The notes beneath the pieces are model-generated. The model was not told where the DNA came from, made no database searches, and saw only the letters and a program-made list of their open reading frames with translations. From contig OZ251531.1 of NCBI GenBank assembly GCA_965243185.1, positions 2,356,001 to 2,420,000 on the forward strand: a stretch of DNA of 64,000 nucleotides, in the 5' to 3' direction. Positions 1 through 7,586 of the stretch are shown piece by piece; the stretch's first letter is position 1, and each line of letters begins with the position of its first letter. The stretch comes from CBDBCU01 sp965243185. Lineage in GTDB: Bacteria > Chloroflexota > Dehalococcoidia > Lucifugimonadales > UBA3495. The translations under genes were made by a program, and so were the position numbers.

Positions 1-974
1 TTTCGGCGGTGTTTATCGCGGGCAAGGTAATATCGGACACGGCCGGGGCGCTGCTGTCGGGGCATGACGGGCGGACTTCGCTGCAAGTGGGAATGGGGAT
101 GCCGCAGATGGGGGAGTTTTCCCTGGCGATGGTCAAGACCGGGACGGAACACGGCGCGGTGGGGGCGTGGCTCAATCCGGTTATCACTGTGTCCACGGCG
201 TTGACGGCCTTGGTGTATCCGGTGATTTTCCATTCGGCGACGCGGACGGCCGATTTTATCGAACGGATTTCCCCGGCGTGGCTCAAGGAATACAGCCATG
301 TCCTGTTTTTGTGGCTGACGGTTTCCCGGCGGGCTTTTGTGCTGAACAATCCGTTGGCGCACCGGATTAAACATTCGGTACAGTTCATCCTGCTGAATAT
401 GGTCATCGTGGTGGTGATAATCGGGTTAGGCACGGTGGCTTTGGAGTTCAGCGCCACTTTGTCGGAGTGGACTAATGCCGACCAGGGGCTGATTGGCCTA
501 GTTGTGGGCGGGGCGGTGCTGGCGTTGTGCATTCCGTCAGCGGTGTCGGTATGGCGCAATCTGCAAAGCCTGACCGAGGCGGTGATGAGCTATATGCTGC
601 CGCGGTGGTCGCGGTCGGAAGGGAGCCGGCGCAATCAGAACCTACGGCTGGTGCTGCGGGACAGTGTGCTGATCATCATTCTGATTTTGCCGACGGTGTG
701 GAGCATACCGTTTATTGCCCGTTTGCTGTCGCTGGGCAGCGTGGCGGCGCCGGTGCCGGCGTTGATCCTGCTGGGGGTTACTATCGGGGTGGCTCTGGCG
801 GCCTTTCAGATGCATTCCACTTTGGAAAACACTTTCCGCCGCACCTTTCTGGGCGGCGGGGCCGAGCGGCACAGTCCCGATTCGCTGCCGGAGGATTACA
901 TCTATGAGGATGCCCACCTGAGCGCCGATGCCAGCGACGGGGGGGAAGGTTACGAGACTACGGAGGATGATTAG
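1..974 (+). CDS. CPA2/Kef-type monovalent cation:proton antiporter, C-terminal part (5' partial)
   Basis: The reading frame is open to the left window edge (first whole codon at base 3), so the start lies outside. The visible ~324 residues open with the end of an antiporter transport domain, including a GMPQMGEFS stretch typical of the Kef/CPA2 family, where such a glycine-rich, acidic helix lines the ion path. Further hydrophobic segments follow around residues 50-80, 120-150, 160-185 and 225-275. The tail is acidic and hydrophilic (PEDYIYEDAH...), probably cytoplasmic. No TrkA-N (RCK) domain is visible after the membrane part. The family exchanges K+ or Na+ for H+ across the inner membrane. 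Thirty bases separate it from the BtuF-like gene downstream, so the two may be co-transcribed. The GTG at base 9 should not be taken as the start. Confidence 0.75.
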   Translation, partial: SAVFIAGKVISDTAGALLSGHDGRTSLQVGMGMPQMGEFSLAMVKTGTEHGAVGAWLNPVITVSTALTALVYPVIFHSATRTADFIERISPAWLKEYSHVLFLWLTVSRRAFVLNNPLAHRIKHSVQFILLNMVIVVVIIGLGTVALEFSATLSEWTNADQGLIGLVVGGAVLALCIPSAVSVWRNLQSLTEAVMSYMLPRWSRSEGSRRNQNLRLVLRDSVLIIILILPTVWSIPFIARLLSLGSVAAPVPALILLGVTIGVALAAFQMHSTLENTFRRTFLGGGAERHSPDSLPEDYIYEDAHLSADASDGGEGYETTEDD

Positions 975-1004
975 GTTCAGCCTGGTCAAGCAAGGAGAAA
1001 GGGA

Positions 1005-1934
1005 ATGCGTATCTGCTCTTTTCTGCCCAGCGCCACGGAGATTGTGTATGCCCTGGGGCTGGAGGAACAGCTTTTCGGCGTAACCCACGAGTGCGATTAC
1101 CCGGCGGCGGCGCGCAGCAAGCCCTGGGTGGTACGCAGCGTCTTTGACGGGATGGAGCCGCAGCCGAGCAGCGGGGAAATTAACCGGGTCATTGCGGAGC
1201 GGTTGGAGCAGGGCTTGGGCATTTATGACATTGACGAGGGGACGCTGCAAGCGGCCGCCCCGGATTTGCTGCTGACGCAAGCCATCTGCGAGGTTTGAGC
1301 GATTTCCTCTCGGCAGGTGGCCGAGGTCAGCGTCAACCTTCCCAAGGAGCCGGAAGTAATTTCCCTCGACCCGCAGTATATCGGGGATGTGCTGGCGGAT
1401 ATTCGCCGGGTGGGGGAAGCTACCGGCACGGCGGAAGTGGCGGAGACGGTGGCGGCGCAGATGCAGCAGCGCATTGACGCGGTGGCGGCCAAGACCGCTA
1501 CCGCTAGTCAGCAGCCGCGGACGCTGCATCTGGAGTGGGTGGATCCTCTAATGTGCGGCGGGCATTGGGTTCCGGAAATGGTGGAACTGGCCGGCGGGGT
1601 CAACTGCTTTGGCGACAAGGAGACCGGCTCTTTCCCGTTGGAGTGGGACGCCATTGTGGAAAGCCAGCCGGAAGTTATTATCCTGATGCCCTGCGGGTTT
1701 GAGGTGAAACGGGCGTTGCAGGATGTGCCGCTGCTGACGGAAAAGCCGGGCTGGTCGGAATTGCCGGCGGTGCGGCAGAACCGGGTTTACGCCATTGACG
1801 CCGGGGCTTATACGAGCCGCTCCGGGCCGCGGCTGGTAACCGGGTTGGAGATAATGGCGGAAATGCTGCATCCGGAATTGTTTGCCGGGATGGTGCCGGA
1901 GGCCGGGGCGCGGCGAGTGTACGGGACGGGGTAG
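1005..1934 (+). CDS. BtuF-like helical-backbone metal receptor with in-frame TGA: candidate CxxU selenoprotein
   Basis: Seen: ATG at 1005 with a GGAGAAAGGG Shine-Dalgarno, and a single frame to TAG at 1932-1934, interrupted only by TGA at 1296-1298 (codon 98). Both halves align end to end with the intact paralogue at 25682-26605 (MRI.S.LPSATEIVYALGL, H.CDYP.AARSKP, ELAGGV, VI.MPC.F). At the TGA the paralogue has TGC: ICEVC there, ICEV-TGA-A here. The result is C95-x-x-U98 if TGA is read as selenocysteine. A hairpin at 1309-1325 fits a bacterial SECIS. Known: COG0614-type cobalamin/iron-siderophore binding proteins usually act in the periplasm with an ABC importer, and cytosolic-looking members commonly carry a CEVC motif. 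This protein has no signal peptide and no permease or ATPase neighbour, so a redox or metal-handling role in the cytoplasm is inferred. The alternative is a pseudogene with one nonsense mutation, with the second half possibly restarting at GTG 1317. Confidence 0.7.
1309..1325 (+). promoter_or_regulatory. Candidate bacterial SECIS hairpin downstream of the in-frame TGA
   Basis: Six perfect base pairs (CTCGGC with GCCGAG) close a five-base loop AGGTG. The first loop G (1316) lies 17 nt after the TGA at 1296-1298. Bacterial SECIS elements, such as that of E. coli fdhF, have a short stem whose loop carries an AGGU-type motif at nearly the same distance, where SelB binds. The paralogous gene with TGC at this codon shows no comparable stem-loop at the matching position. 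Function is inferred and needs selA/selB/selC/selD elsewhere in the genome. Confidence 0.55.
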
Positions 1935-1994
1935 GGAGTCCCCGGCCAAATCTGGGGCTGACGGGATGCTAACCGGAGTTGCGGGGCCGCCGGG

Positions 1995-2552
1995 TTAAGC
2001 ATCCCGGAGGTGCGGCGGTTTTACCGGGGGCAGGGCGTCCAGGTCGGCGCCGGTCAGTTCAGGGCCGAAAGCGGCGGCATCCGGCAAGGGACGGGTTAAT
2101 TCCCGCAGGCGCAGGGTCAGGCTGCGTTGTTTTTCAATGCTGAAACTGTTCCAGTCCGGCGGCAAAGTCCGCGCAATCCGCTCCAGATCGCGGCAGAATT
2201 CCACCGCCAGGTCCAGCATCGGGATAACATCATTGACAAAATCCTGATGCTCGTAGTTGTTGGTGTGCAAGTCCTCGAAAGCGCGGAAAAGGGCGTTGAA
2301 TTCCGGGCGTGTCCACTCCTCCGCCAAGTAATAGGCGGCGGCGCGGAGGTGGTTGTGATAGCGATGATTCCAGCCCCGCTGCTGGCAGATGGCTTTGATG
2401 GAACTGGCGGCGGCGTCCCAAATCTCCTCGGAGGCTTGCAGAGCGTTGTCATTGACCAGGGACAGAGCCGCATTTTCCAAGTGTTCTTGGGCCAATTCCT
2501 CATAACGGGCCGGGGGCGAAGGCCGCAGTTTTTCCGATGCCGGGCTGGTCAT
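1995..2552 (-). CDS. PaREP1-like (HEPN-type fold) small protein
   Basis: This 185-residue, mostly helical protein has the pattern ASEEIWDAAASSIKAI..QRG..HRYHNHL, typical of PaREP1/HEPN-like helical proteins. It closely resembles the protein at 21097-21642: both share RGWNHRYHNHLR, a central EW.RP segment, a T.FYEH/TNNYEH segment and a C-terminal LTRPL..AAAFG. A GAGGTG Shine-Dalgarno lies about 8 bases before the ATG. The biochemical function is unknown. HEPN relatives can be RNases or nucleotide-binding partners, but no RxxxxH catalytic motif is clear here. It stands alone between two convergent neighbours. Confidence 0.55.
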   Translation of the reverse strand: MTSPASEKLRPSPPARYEELAQEHLENAALSLVNDNALQASEEIWDAAASSIKAICQQRGWNHRYHNHLRAAAYYLAEEWTRPEFNALFRAFEDLHTNNYEHQDFVNDVIPMLDLAVEFCRDLERIARTLPPDWNSFSIEKQRSLTLRLRELTRPLPDAAAFGPELTGADLDALPPVKPPHLRDA

Positions 2553-2637
2553 GGTCGGTTCACCTCACCGGGTTTGCGGTTATGATACCACTGCCGGGCC
2601 GGTTACGGTAGCGGCCCGGCGGGTTATCTTTTCCCTT

Positions 2638-3735
2638 TTAAGCGTCCGGGAAGCGGATTACCGAGCGCAGGGTTTCGCCGCGTTCCATAGCGGCAAAGGC
2701 CGCTTCGGTGTCCTCCAGGTTAATCACTCCGGACACCATCCGGTCTAAATCCAACTCTCCAGACAAGTAGTAGTTTGCCAAGAGGGGAAAGTCCCGGGAG
2801 GGCAGGTTGTCGCCGTACCAACTGACCCGCAGGGAGCCGCCCAAGCCAAAGAATTGCAGCATCGGCACTTCCGCTACCATAGTCGGGTCGGGGACGCCAA
2901 TCAGTACGCAGGTGCCAGCCAAATCCCGGGACCAGAGGGCTTGCAGCAGGGTTTGCGGCAATCCCACGCACTCAAAGGAATAGTCCACGCCGTTGCCGTC
3001 GGTCAGTTCCTTGATGGCATCTACCGGGTCCACAGCGGCGGCGTTGACCACATCGGTAGCCCCGAACTCTTTAGCCCAAGCCAGTTTGTTGTCGGCAATG
3101 TCCACGGCGATAATCTGCCGGGCCCGGGCCAGTTTGGCGCCCATAATGACGCTGGCGCCGATGCCGCCGCAGCCATAGACGGCAACGCTGCCACCGCGGC
3201 GGACGCCGGCGGTGTAGAGGGCGGCGCCAACGCCGGTGGTGACGCCGCAGCCTAGGAGGCTGGCTTGCTCCGGCGGGCAAGCGACCGGCACCGGCACGGC
3301 TTGGCGGGCCGCCACGACGGTGTGGGTGCAAAAGGTGCCGATGCCCAGGGCCGGGCTGAGCAAAGCGCCATCCTTTTGGGCGGTCATGCGCGGTTGGGCG
3401 TTGAGACTGGCGGCGCAAAGATGGGGTTGGCCCAAGGCGCAGAACCGGCAGTTGCCGCAGGGGGCGCGCCACGCCAATACCACATAATCGCCCACTTTGG
3501 GGTCAGTAACGCCGTCGCCGACCGCTTCGACAATGCCGGAACCTTCGTGGCCCAGCAGATAGGGAAAATCGTTGCCGATACTGCCCAGCTTATAATGCAG
3601 GTCGGTATGGCAGACGCCGCTGGCTTGAATCCGCACCAGGACTTCGCCCGGGCCGGGGTCGTCGATGCTGATGTCCTCGAGCAAGGCCGGCTCCCCGGCG
3701 GCTCGTGAGATAACCCCCAATCCGTTGATGGACAT
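2638..3735 (-). CDS. Zinc-dependent alcohol dehydrogenase (medium-chain, class III/AdhC-like)
   Basis: The start is the ATG at 3735, preceded by GGAGGTTT; an upstream in-frame ATG at 3810 has no ribosome site. The 365-residue product has the MDR architecture. The N-terminal GroES-like half holds the catalytic zinc ligands (SGVCHTD, GHEGSGIV) and the structural zinc cysteines (CGNCRFC...C). The second half is a Rossmann NAD-binding domain with GCGGIGASV, followed by an acidic residue (VDI) that suggests NAD(H) preference. The overall pattern resembles AdhC/FrmA or NDMA/mycothiol-dependent dehydrogenases, which oxidise alcohols or thiol adducts of formaldehyde. The substrate cannot be named from sequence. 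It appears monocistronic. Confidence 0.85.
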   Translation of the reverse strand: MSINGLGVISRAAGEPALLEDISIDDPGPGEVLVRIQASGVCHTDLHYKLGSIGNDFPYLLGHEGSGIVEAVGDGVTDPKVGDYVVLAWRAPCGNCRFCALGQPHLCAASLNAQPRMTAQKDGALLSPALGIGTFCTHTVVAARQAVPVPVACPPEQASLLGCGVTTGVGAALYTAGVRRGGSVAVYGCGGIGASVIMGAKLARARQIIAVDIADNKLAWAKEFGATDVVNAAAVDPVDAIKELTDGNGVDYSFECVGLPQTLLQALWSRDLAGTCVLIGVPDPTMVAEVPMLQFFGLGGSLRVSWYGDNLPSRDFPLLANYYLSGELDLDRMVSGVINLEDTEAAFAAMERGETLRSVIRFPDA

Positions 3736-3834
3736 AGTTGAAACCTCCGAATGGCGCGCTGCGCCGGTTGTTGATAGAGGATTATGGCATTTATGCCGGG
3801 GGTAATGCAAACATTGCCGGGCGACTTACTTACA

Positions 3835-3902
3835 GTCATTCCCGTGAAAACGGGGATCCAGAATCCCCGGCCGCTCTGGATTCCCACTTTCGTGGGAATG
3901 AC
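3835..3902. repeat. Inverted repeat, dRS3-like (GTCATTCCC...GGGAATGAC)
   Basis: The 68-bp element begins GTCATTCCC and ends GGGAATGAC. Each arm contains its own small hairpin (CCCGTGAAAACGGG; CCCACTTTCGTGGG) and an inner TCCAGA/TCTGGA pair. A related half element is at 25107-25133, and an ATTCCCGCG...CGGGAAT element at 62604-62623. The design resembles the intergenic dRS3/REP-type repeats of other bacteria. It may fold as RNA and end transcripts or act as a recombination target. Confidence 0.6.
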
Positions 3903-4011
3903 GATTTCTATAGGCGATAGACTTGGTACAGGATATGCCGGATGGGGATTTGCCGGTTAGCGGGGTTAGTGTGGTATGGTATGGACAACTAACAGACCGG
4001 GAGATGACGCT

Positions 4012-4830
4012 ATGGGGGAGAAACTGCTGGCGGTTCTGGCCTTGGCCGGGGTGGCGGCTATTCTGGCAATAGGGGCGTTGGTGGCCAACTGGTTGGAGCG
4101 GCCGACGCTGGTGATGGGTACCAGCGCGGATTATGCGCCTTTTGCTTATCGGGATGCGGCCGGCAATCTGGCGGGGTTTGACTATGAGTACGGCCAACTG
4201 CTGTGCGCGGCCCTGGAAGCCGATTGTATCTGGCAGGATGCCTATTTTGAGCATATTTTTGAGGATACGGCGGCCGGGATTTACGACTTGGTAGTCAATT
4301 CCTTTACCCGTACGCCGGAGCGGGAGGCAGTGGTGGACTTTTCCGAACCCTATTATTGGTCTTACGGGCAATTTGTCCGCAAGGCCGGCAGCGGTGCGGA
4401 GTTGGATGGCGGCAGCATTGTAGCTTTGGAGCGGGGCGCGGTTTATGAGGGTCTGCTGCGGATTCCGGCTTATCAGGATTGGGAGGCGCTGTATGTGGAC
4501 GGACAGGAGGATGCCTTTGTCGCCGTGGCCGAGGGGCGAGCCGGGCTTACGATTTCCGATGAGACGCTGATTGACCTGGTGGTGAATAAGTCGCCTTATG
4601 CCTACGGCGACCGTTTGGGCGATTTTGAGCGGGTGGGCGGGCCGTTAATCCCCCCAGCCGGGTCGGCCGTGGATGCCGTGCTGGGGACGGGGGAAATCGG
4701 CATTATTATGCCCAAGAACCGCCCGGAGCTGCGAGCGGCGGTTAATGCGGCCATCCGGGAGGTGAACGCCGGGTCGGCCGTGGCCGCCATCAGCGAAAAG
4801 TATTTCGGGCGAAACATTGTAGCCCGGTAA
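4012..4830 (+). CDS. Extracellular solute-binding protein, family 3 (polar amino-acid ABC type)
   Basis: The chosen ATG at 4012 has GGGAG eight bases upstream; the in-frame ATG at 3976 lacks a ribosome site. The 272-residue protein starts with a hydrophobic segment (residues ~4-24) that serves as an uncleaved anchor or signal peptide. The family-3 periplasmic-binding fold follows: LVMGTSADYAPFAYRD at the start of the mature part, GFDYEYGQLL, then YDLVVNSFTRTPEREAVVDFSEPYY, the usual ligand-hinge signature. These proteins capture amino acids and hand them to an ABC permease. No permease or ATPase gene is adjacent, so the transporter partner must be elsewhere or the protein may act as a sensor. 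Confidence 0.8.
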   Translation: MGEKLLAVLALAGVAAILAIGALVANWLERPTLVMGTSADYAPFAYRDAAGNLAGFDYEYGQLLCAALEADCIWQDAYFEHIFEDTAAGIYDLVVNSFTRTPEREAVVDFSEPYYWSYGQFVRKAGSGAELDGGSIVALERGAVYEGLLRIPAYQDWEALYVDGQEDAFVAVAEGRAGLTISDETLIDLVVNKSPYAYGDRLGDFERVGGPLIPPAGSAVDAVLGTGEIGIIMPKNRPELRAAVNAAIREVNAGSAVAAISEKYFGRNIVAR

Positions 4831-4845
4831 TATGGATGATGCGGG

Positions 4846-5079
4846 TTAGCCGGCCGCGGTGGGAGCGGGTTGGCTTTCCGGGATGGGGGGAGGGGCGGCG
4901 GCGTTCAGGATCGAGCGCAGCAGCGCGGCGGCGTGTTCAATCATCACTCCGTTGGGCCGGTCGTCATCGTCAAAAAAGACGGTGACGTTCTCGGCCACAT
5001 CCTCGCCGTTGGGCGTAGGCTGCCCGTTGCCCAGCCACAGGGTATCGGATTCCGGGTGGTAGTCGATTTTCAGGTTCAC
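4846..5079 (-). CDS. DUF2283 family small protein (possible antitoxin)
   Basis: The 77-residue product begins MNLKIDYHPESDTLWL, the characteristic start of DUF2283 proteins, followed by an acidic VTVFFDDDDRP.GVMIEHAA segment. Its start overlaps the stop of the upstream gene at 5076-5333 by four bases, a sign of translational coupling. DUF2283 genes are often found next to a DUF4258-like partner, an arrangement suggestive of toxin-antitoxin modules. That role is an inference; no activity can be read from the sequence. Confidence 0.7.
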   Translation of the reverse strand: MNLKIDYHPESDTLWLGNGQPTPNGEDVAENVTVFFDDDDRPNGVMIEHAAALLRSILNAAAPPPIPESQPAPTAAG

Positions 5080-5333
5080 GGTTTCCCCCAGCGGCGCAAG
5101 GCTACCCGGTCAAAGAACCGGTTGAACAATTTCCCGTCCTCAAGAACTACTCTGACCCACCGCTCGGCTTCCTCAATATAGCCCCAATACCGGATTCTCC
5201 CATCCGGTTGAACTTCGGAATGGTACGGGTTGGCTAACACCCGTTCAACCCACTCATCCCGGATTTCCGGGTGATTGTGCCTTGCCTGGTTTTCGTAGTA
5301 GTCGGTAGTTTCCACGGTGATATTATACCCCAA
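5076..5333 (-). CDS. DUF4258-like small basic protein (possible toxin partner of DUF2283 gene)
   Basis: The 85-residue product contains R-H-P-E-I-RDEWVERVLANPYHSE..PDGRIRYWGYI and a C-terminal VVLEDGKLFNRFFDR. This resembles DUF4258/RelE-type compact folds. It is the first gene of a two-gene unit that overlaps the DUF2283 gene by four bases. The role as toxin is inferred from size and context only. A gap of 12 bases separates it from the upstream CoA-transferase, so read-through from that gene is likely. Confidence 0.55.
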   Translation of the reverse strand: MGYNITVETTDYYENQARHNHPEIRDEWVERVLANPYHSEVQPDGRIRYWGYIEEAERWVRVVLEDGKLFNRFFDRVALRRWGKP

Positions 5334-5345
5334 AACCTTTCCCGG

Positions 5346-6626
5346 TTAAACCGCCCCTTCCTGCTCCAACCCCGCTAGTTCCGCCGCCGTCAGGCCGCCG
5401 ATGGTAGTCAGGATTTCCCGGTTGTGCTGGCCCAGGGTGGGCGGCGCAGCGGTCGGAGGTTCAACGCACCCGGTCAGGCGGATGGGGGTACGCAGAGAGC
5501 GGAATTGCCCGCCTAGAGTGTCGGCGGTGTCAACGAACATTTGGCGGGACTCCAAGTGGGGGCAGTGGGCTAAATCGGCAATGGTTTGGGCTACCCCCAT
5601 CGAGAAACCCAGTTCGGTTAATTTGCCGGCTACTTCCCACTTGGGGCGTTGGGCGGTCCACTGCTCAATCGCCGGAATGACCGTTGCGGCGATAAAGTCC
5701 CCATCCGTCGGAGCCAAATAGCGGTCATCCTCAGCCAGTTCTGGGCGGCCCACCAGCTGCCACAGGGCGCGCCAGCGTTCCGCCAGCCGCGCCCCGGCCA
5801 TCACCACATAGCCATCGGCGGCCCGCAGGGTAATGCCGGCGGTAGCCATTCGGTCAATGTCCCGGCCGATGCTGCGGCCGGTGGCTTGATAGACATTCAT
5901 ATTGCTGACCAGATGGGCGGCCATACATTCGTACATTGCCATATCGACCCGCTGCCCTTGCCCGGTCTGGCGGCGGGTTTCCAAAGCCAGCACAATGCCC
6001 AAAGCTGTCCAAACGCCGGGGATGGAGTCGCCGATATTGTCGCCAACGCTTTGCGGCGGGCCATCCGGGGCGCCAGTCTGTTCCATCCACCCGGCCATAG
6101 CCTGGATTGCCAGGTTGTTGGCCGGCCAACGGGAATAGGGGCCTTGCAAAGGGGGGCTGTCGCCGTAGCCGGTAATGCTGGCGTAAATCAGGCCGGGGTT
6201 CAATTCCCGCAGCCGGTCGTAGCCCAAACCCAACCGCTCGAACGCCCCCGGCCCCCAATTGTCCAGCAGCACAGCAGACGCTTTGACCAGTTGCTCAAAG
6301 GCCGCCTTGCAGCGGGGATTTCTCAAGTCGAGGGTAACGCTTTTCTTGTTGCGGTTGACGCCCAAGTAGCGGGCGCTGACTTGGGACGGGTTTTCGCCGC
6401 CATCCCCGGTACTATTGGTACCGTCGCCGGCAGCGGCGATGTAGGGGCCGCGCCCCCGGGCCAGGTCACCGCTGCCCGGCCGCTCGACTTTGATAACCTC
6501 CGCGCCCAGATCTGCCAAAATCAGGGAGCAGAAAGGGCCGGCGACAATGTGGGTAGCGTCAAGGACGCGGATGCCGGTCAGCGGCAAAGGCAAAGCGGCA
6601 GCGGCGTCAGTTTCGGGATAGGGCAT
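5346..6626 (-). CDS. Class III CoA-transferase (CaiB/BaiF family)
   Basis: The 426-residue product has the family opening LPLTGIRVLDATHIVAGPF, then LADLGAEVIKVERPGSGD and a conserved NRNKKSVTLDL segment. The middle region carries GDNIGDSIPGVW, where the catalytic aspartate that forms the mixed anhydride is expected. The end holds LGQHNREILTTIGGL. A GGGAG motif precedes the ATG by nine bases. The enzyme moves CoA between carboxylic acids; the substrates are not predictable. Two further family members lie at 19797-21020 and 50397-51665. The gene may drive the small DUF4258/DUF2283 pair downstream. Confidence 0.88.
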   Translation of the reverse strand: MPYPETDAAAALPLPLTGIRVLDATHIVAGPFCSLILADLGAEVIKVERPGSGDLARGRGPYIAAAGDGTNSTGDGGENPSQVSARYLGVNRNKKSVTLDLRNPRCKAAFEQLVKASAVLLDNWGPGAFERLGLGYDRLRELNPGLIYASITGYGDSPPLQGPYSRWPANNLAIQAMAGWMEQTGAPDGPPQSVGDNIGDSIPGVWTALGIVLALETRRQTGQGQRVDMAMYECMAAHLVSNMNVYQATGRSIGRDIDRMATAGITLRAADGYVVMAGARLAERWRALWQLVGRPELAEDDRYLAPTDGDFIAATVIPAIEQWTAQRPKWEVAGKLTELGFSMGVAQTIADLAHCPHLESRQMFVDTADTLGGQFRSLRTPIRLTGCVEPPTAAPPTLGQHNREILTTIGGLTAAELAGLEQEGAV

Positions 6627-6826
6627 AGGGGAAATTCTCCCGGCGGCAAGTTGGGGGAATTATAGCAGATTTGCGGCCTGTACCGGGGGAGAAGGGAAAT
6701 TGGCGCGGTTTCGGAAAGTATTGGCAAAACCGGATTGCCGCCGGGTCAAACCGCCGTAGAGCGGCCAGGATATGATATGATGGGCGCGGTTGACGGCATT
6801 AAAGCGGACAATGGAACTGGAGACTG

Positions 6827-7120
6827 ATGCGGGTCTTAACCAAGGGGACTTTGCGGGAGTTTTGGGAACGGCACCCGGATTCCAAGCCGGCTTTAGAGGA
6901 TTGGCACGACCGGGCGGAAAAGGCCAGCTGGGACAATCCGCAACAGGTCAAAGCGGACTACCCCAGCGCCAGCATTCTCCGGGACAACCGGGTTGTATTT
7001 AACATCAAGGGCAACAATTATCGGCTGGTAACGCGCATTGACTACCGGCTAAAGCGCGTTTATGTGCGGTTCGTCGGCACCCACGCCGAATATGACCGCA
7101 TCAACGCCTTGGAGGTGTAG
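6827..7120 (+). CDS. higB: HigB-type mRNA-interferase toxin
   Basis: The 97-residue product matches the HigB_toxin family: an N-terminal RVLTKGTLREFWERHPDSKPALEDWH, a middle DNRVVFNIKGNNYRLVTRI and a terminal VYVRFVGTHAEYDRI. Family members cleave mRNA on ribosomes, using residues in the NYRLV and FVGTHAEYD strands. The antitoxin gene follows one base after the stop codon, and its Shine-Dalgarno (GGAGGTG) overlaps the end of this gene. The toxin-first order is typical of hig loci. Confidence 0.85.
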   Translation: MRVLTKGTLREFWERHPDSKPALEDWHDRAEKASWDNPQQVKADYPSASILRDNRVVFNIKGNNYRLVTRIDYRLKRVYVRFVGTHAEYDRINALEV

Positions 7121-7121
7121 C

Positions 7122-7520
7122 ATGGCGAAAATCACGGCAGTCAACAACGACGCCGACCTGAAGGCGGCCGTAGCCCGGGTTGACGAGCTGTTTAAGGCCA
7201 ACCCGGATATTCTGGATGTCGGGCCGGGCAATCCCGAATACGAGGAACTGAACGCCATCGCTGACTTGGTGTTTGCCTACGAGGACATCCATTGCCCCAT
7301 CCCGGAACCGTCCCCGGCCGGCCGGATTCAGGGTCGGATGGACGCTTTGGGGCTGTTCGAGGATGACCTGATTCCCTTTCTGGGCAGTCGGGAAACGGTA
7401 GCTGCGGTTCTGGAGGAACGGCAGGAAGTTACGCCGGAAATGGCGGATGCCTTGTCCGAGCTGTTGGGCATTGAGGTGCGGGACTTGCTGCCGGCGGCGG
7501 CCGCTGCCGGCAATGATTAG
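7122..7520 (+). CDS. higA: HigA-type antitoxin with C-terminal helix-turn-helix
   Basis: The 132-residue product starts at ATG 7122 after GGAGGTG. The N-terminal part is acidic and predicted to bind the toxin. The C-terminal part (FLGSRETVAAVLEERQEVTPEMADALSEL) reads as a compact helix-turn-helix of the Xre/HigA kind. It probably neutralises HigB and represses the operon. The unusual length of the N-terminal portion compared with short HigA proteins is common in proteins annotated as ImmA/Xre-like antitoxins of HigB_toxin modules. Confidence 0.75.
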   Translation: MAKITAVNNDADLKAAVARVDELFKANPDILDVGPGNPEYEELNAIADLVFAYEDIHCPIPEPSPAGRIQGRMDALGLFEDDLIPFLGSRETVAAVLEERQEVTPEMADALSELLGIEVRDLLPAAAAAGND

Positions 7521-7586
7521 CGGCGGTTATGCCCGCCATCAGGGTCAACTCTTATCGTGGTGGATACCAGATAGAGGTTTCGGGCG

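Noticed and set aside
5649..6665. Long open frame on the plus strand over the CoA-transferase gene
   Set aside because: It is antisense to a well-supported CaiB family gene. GC-rich coding sequence often leaves open frames on the other strand, and the product has no family match.
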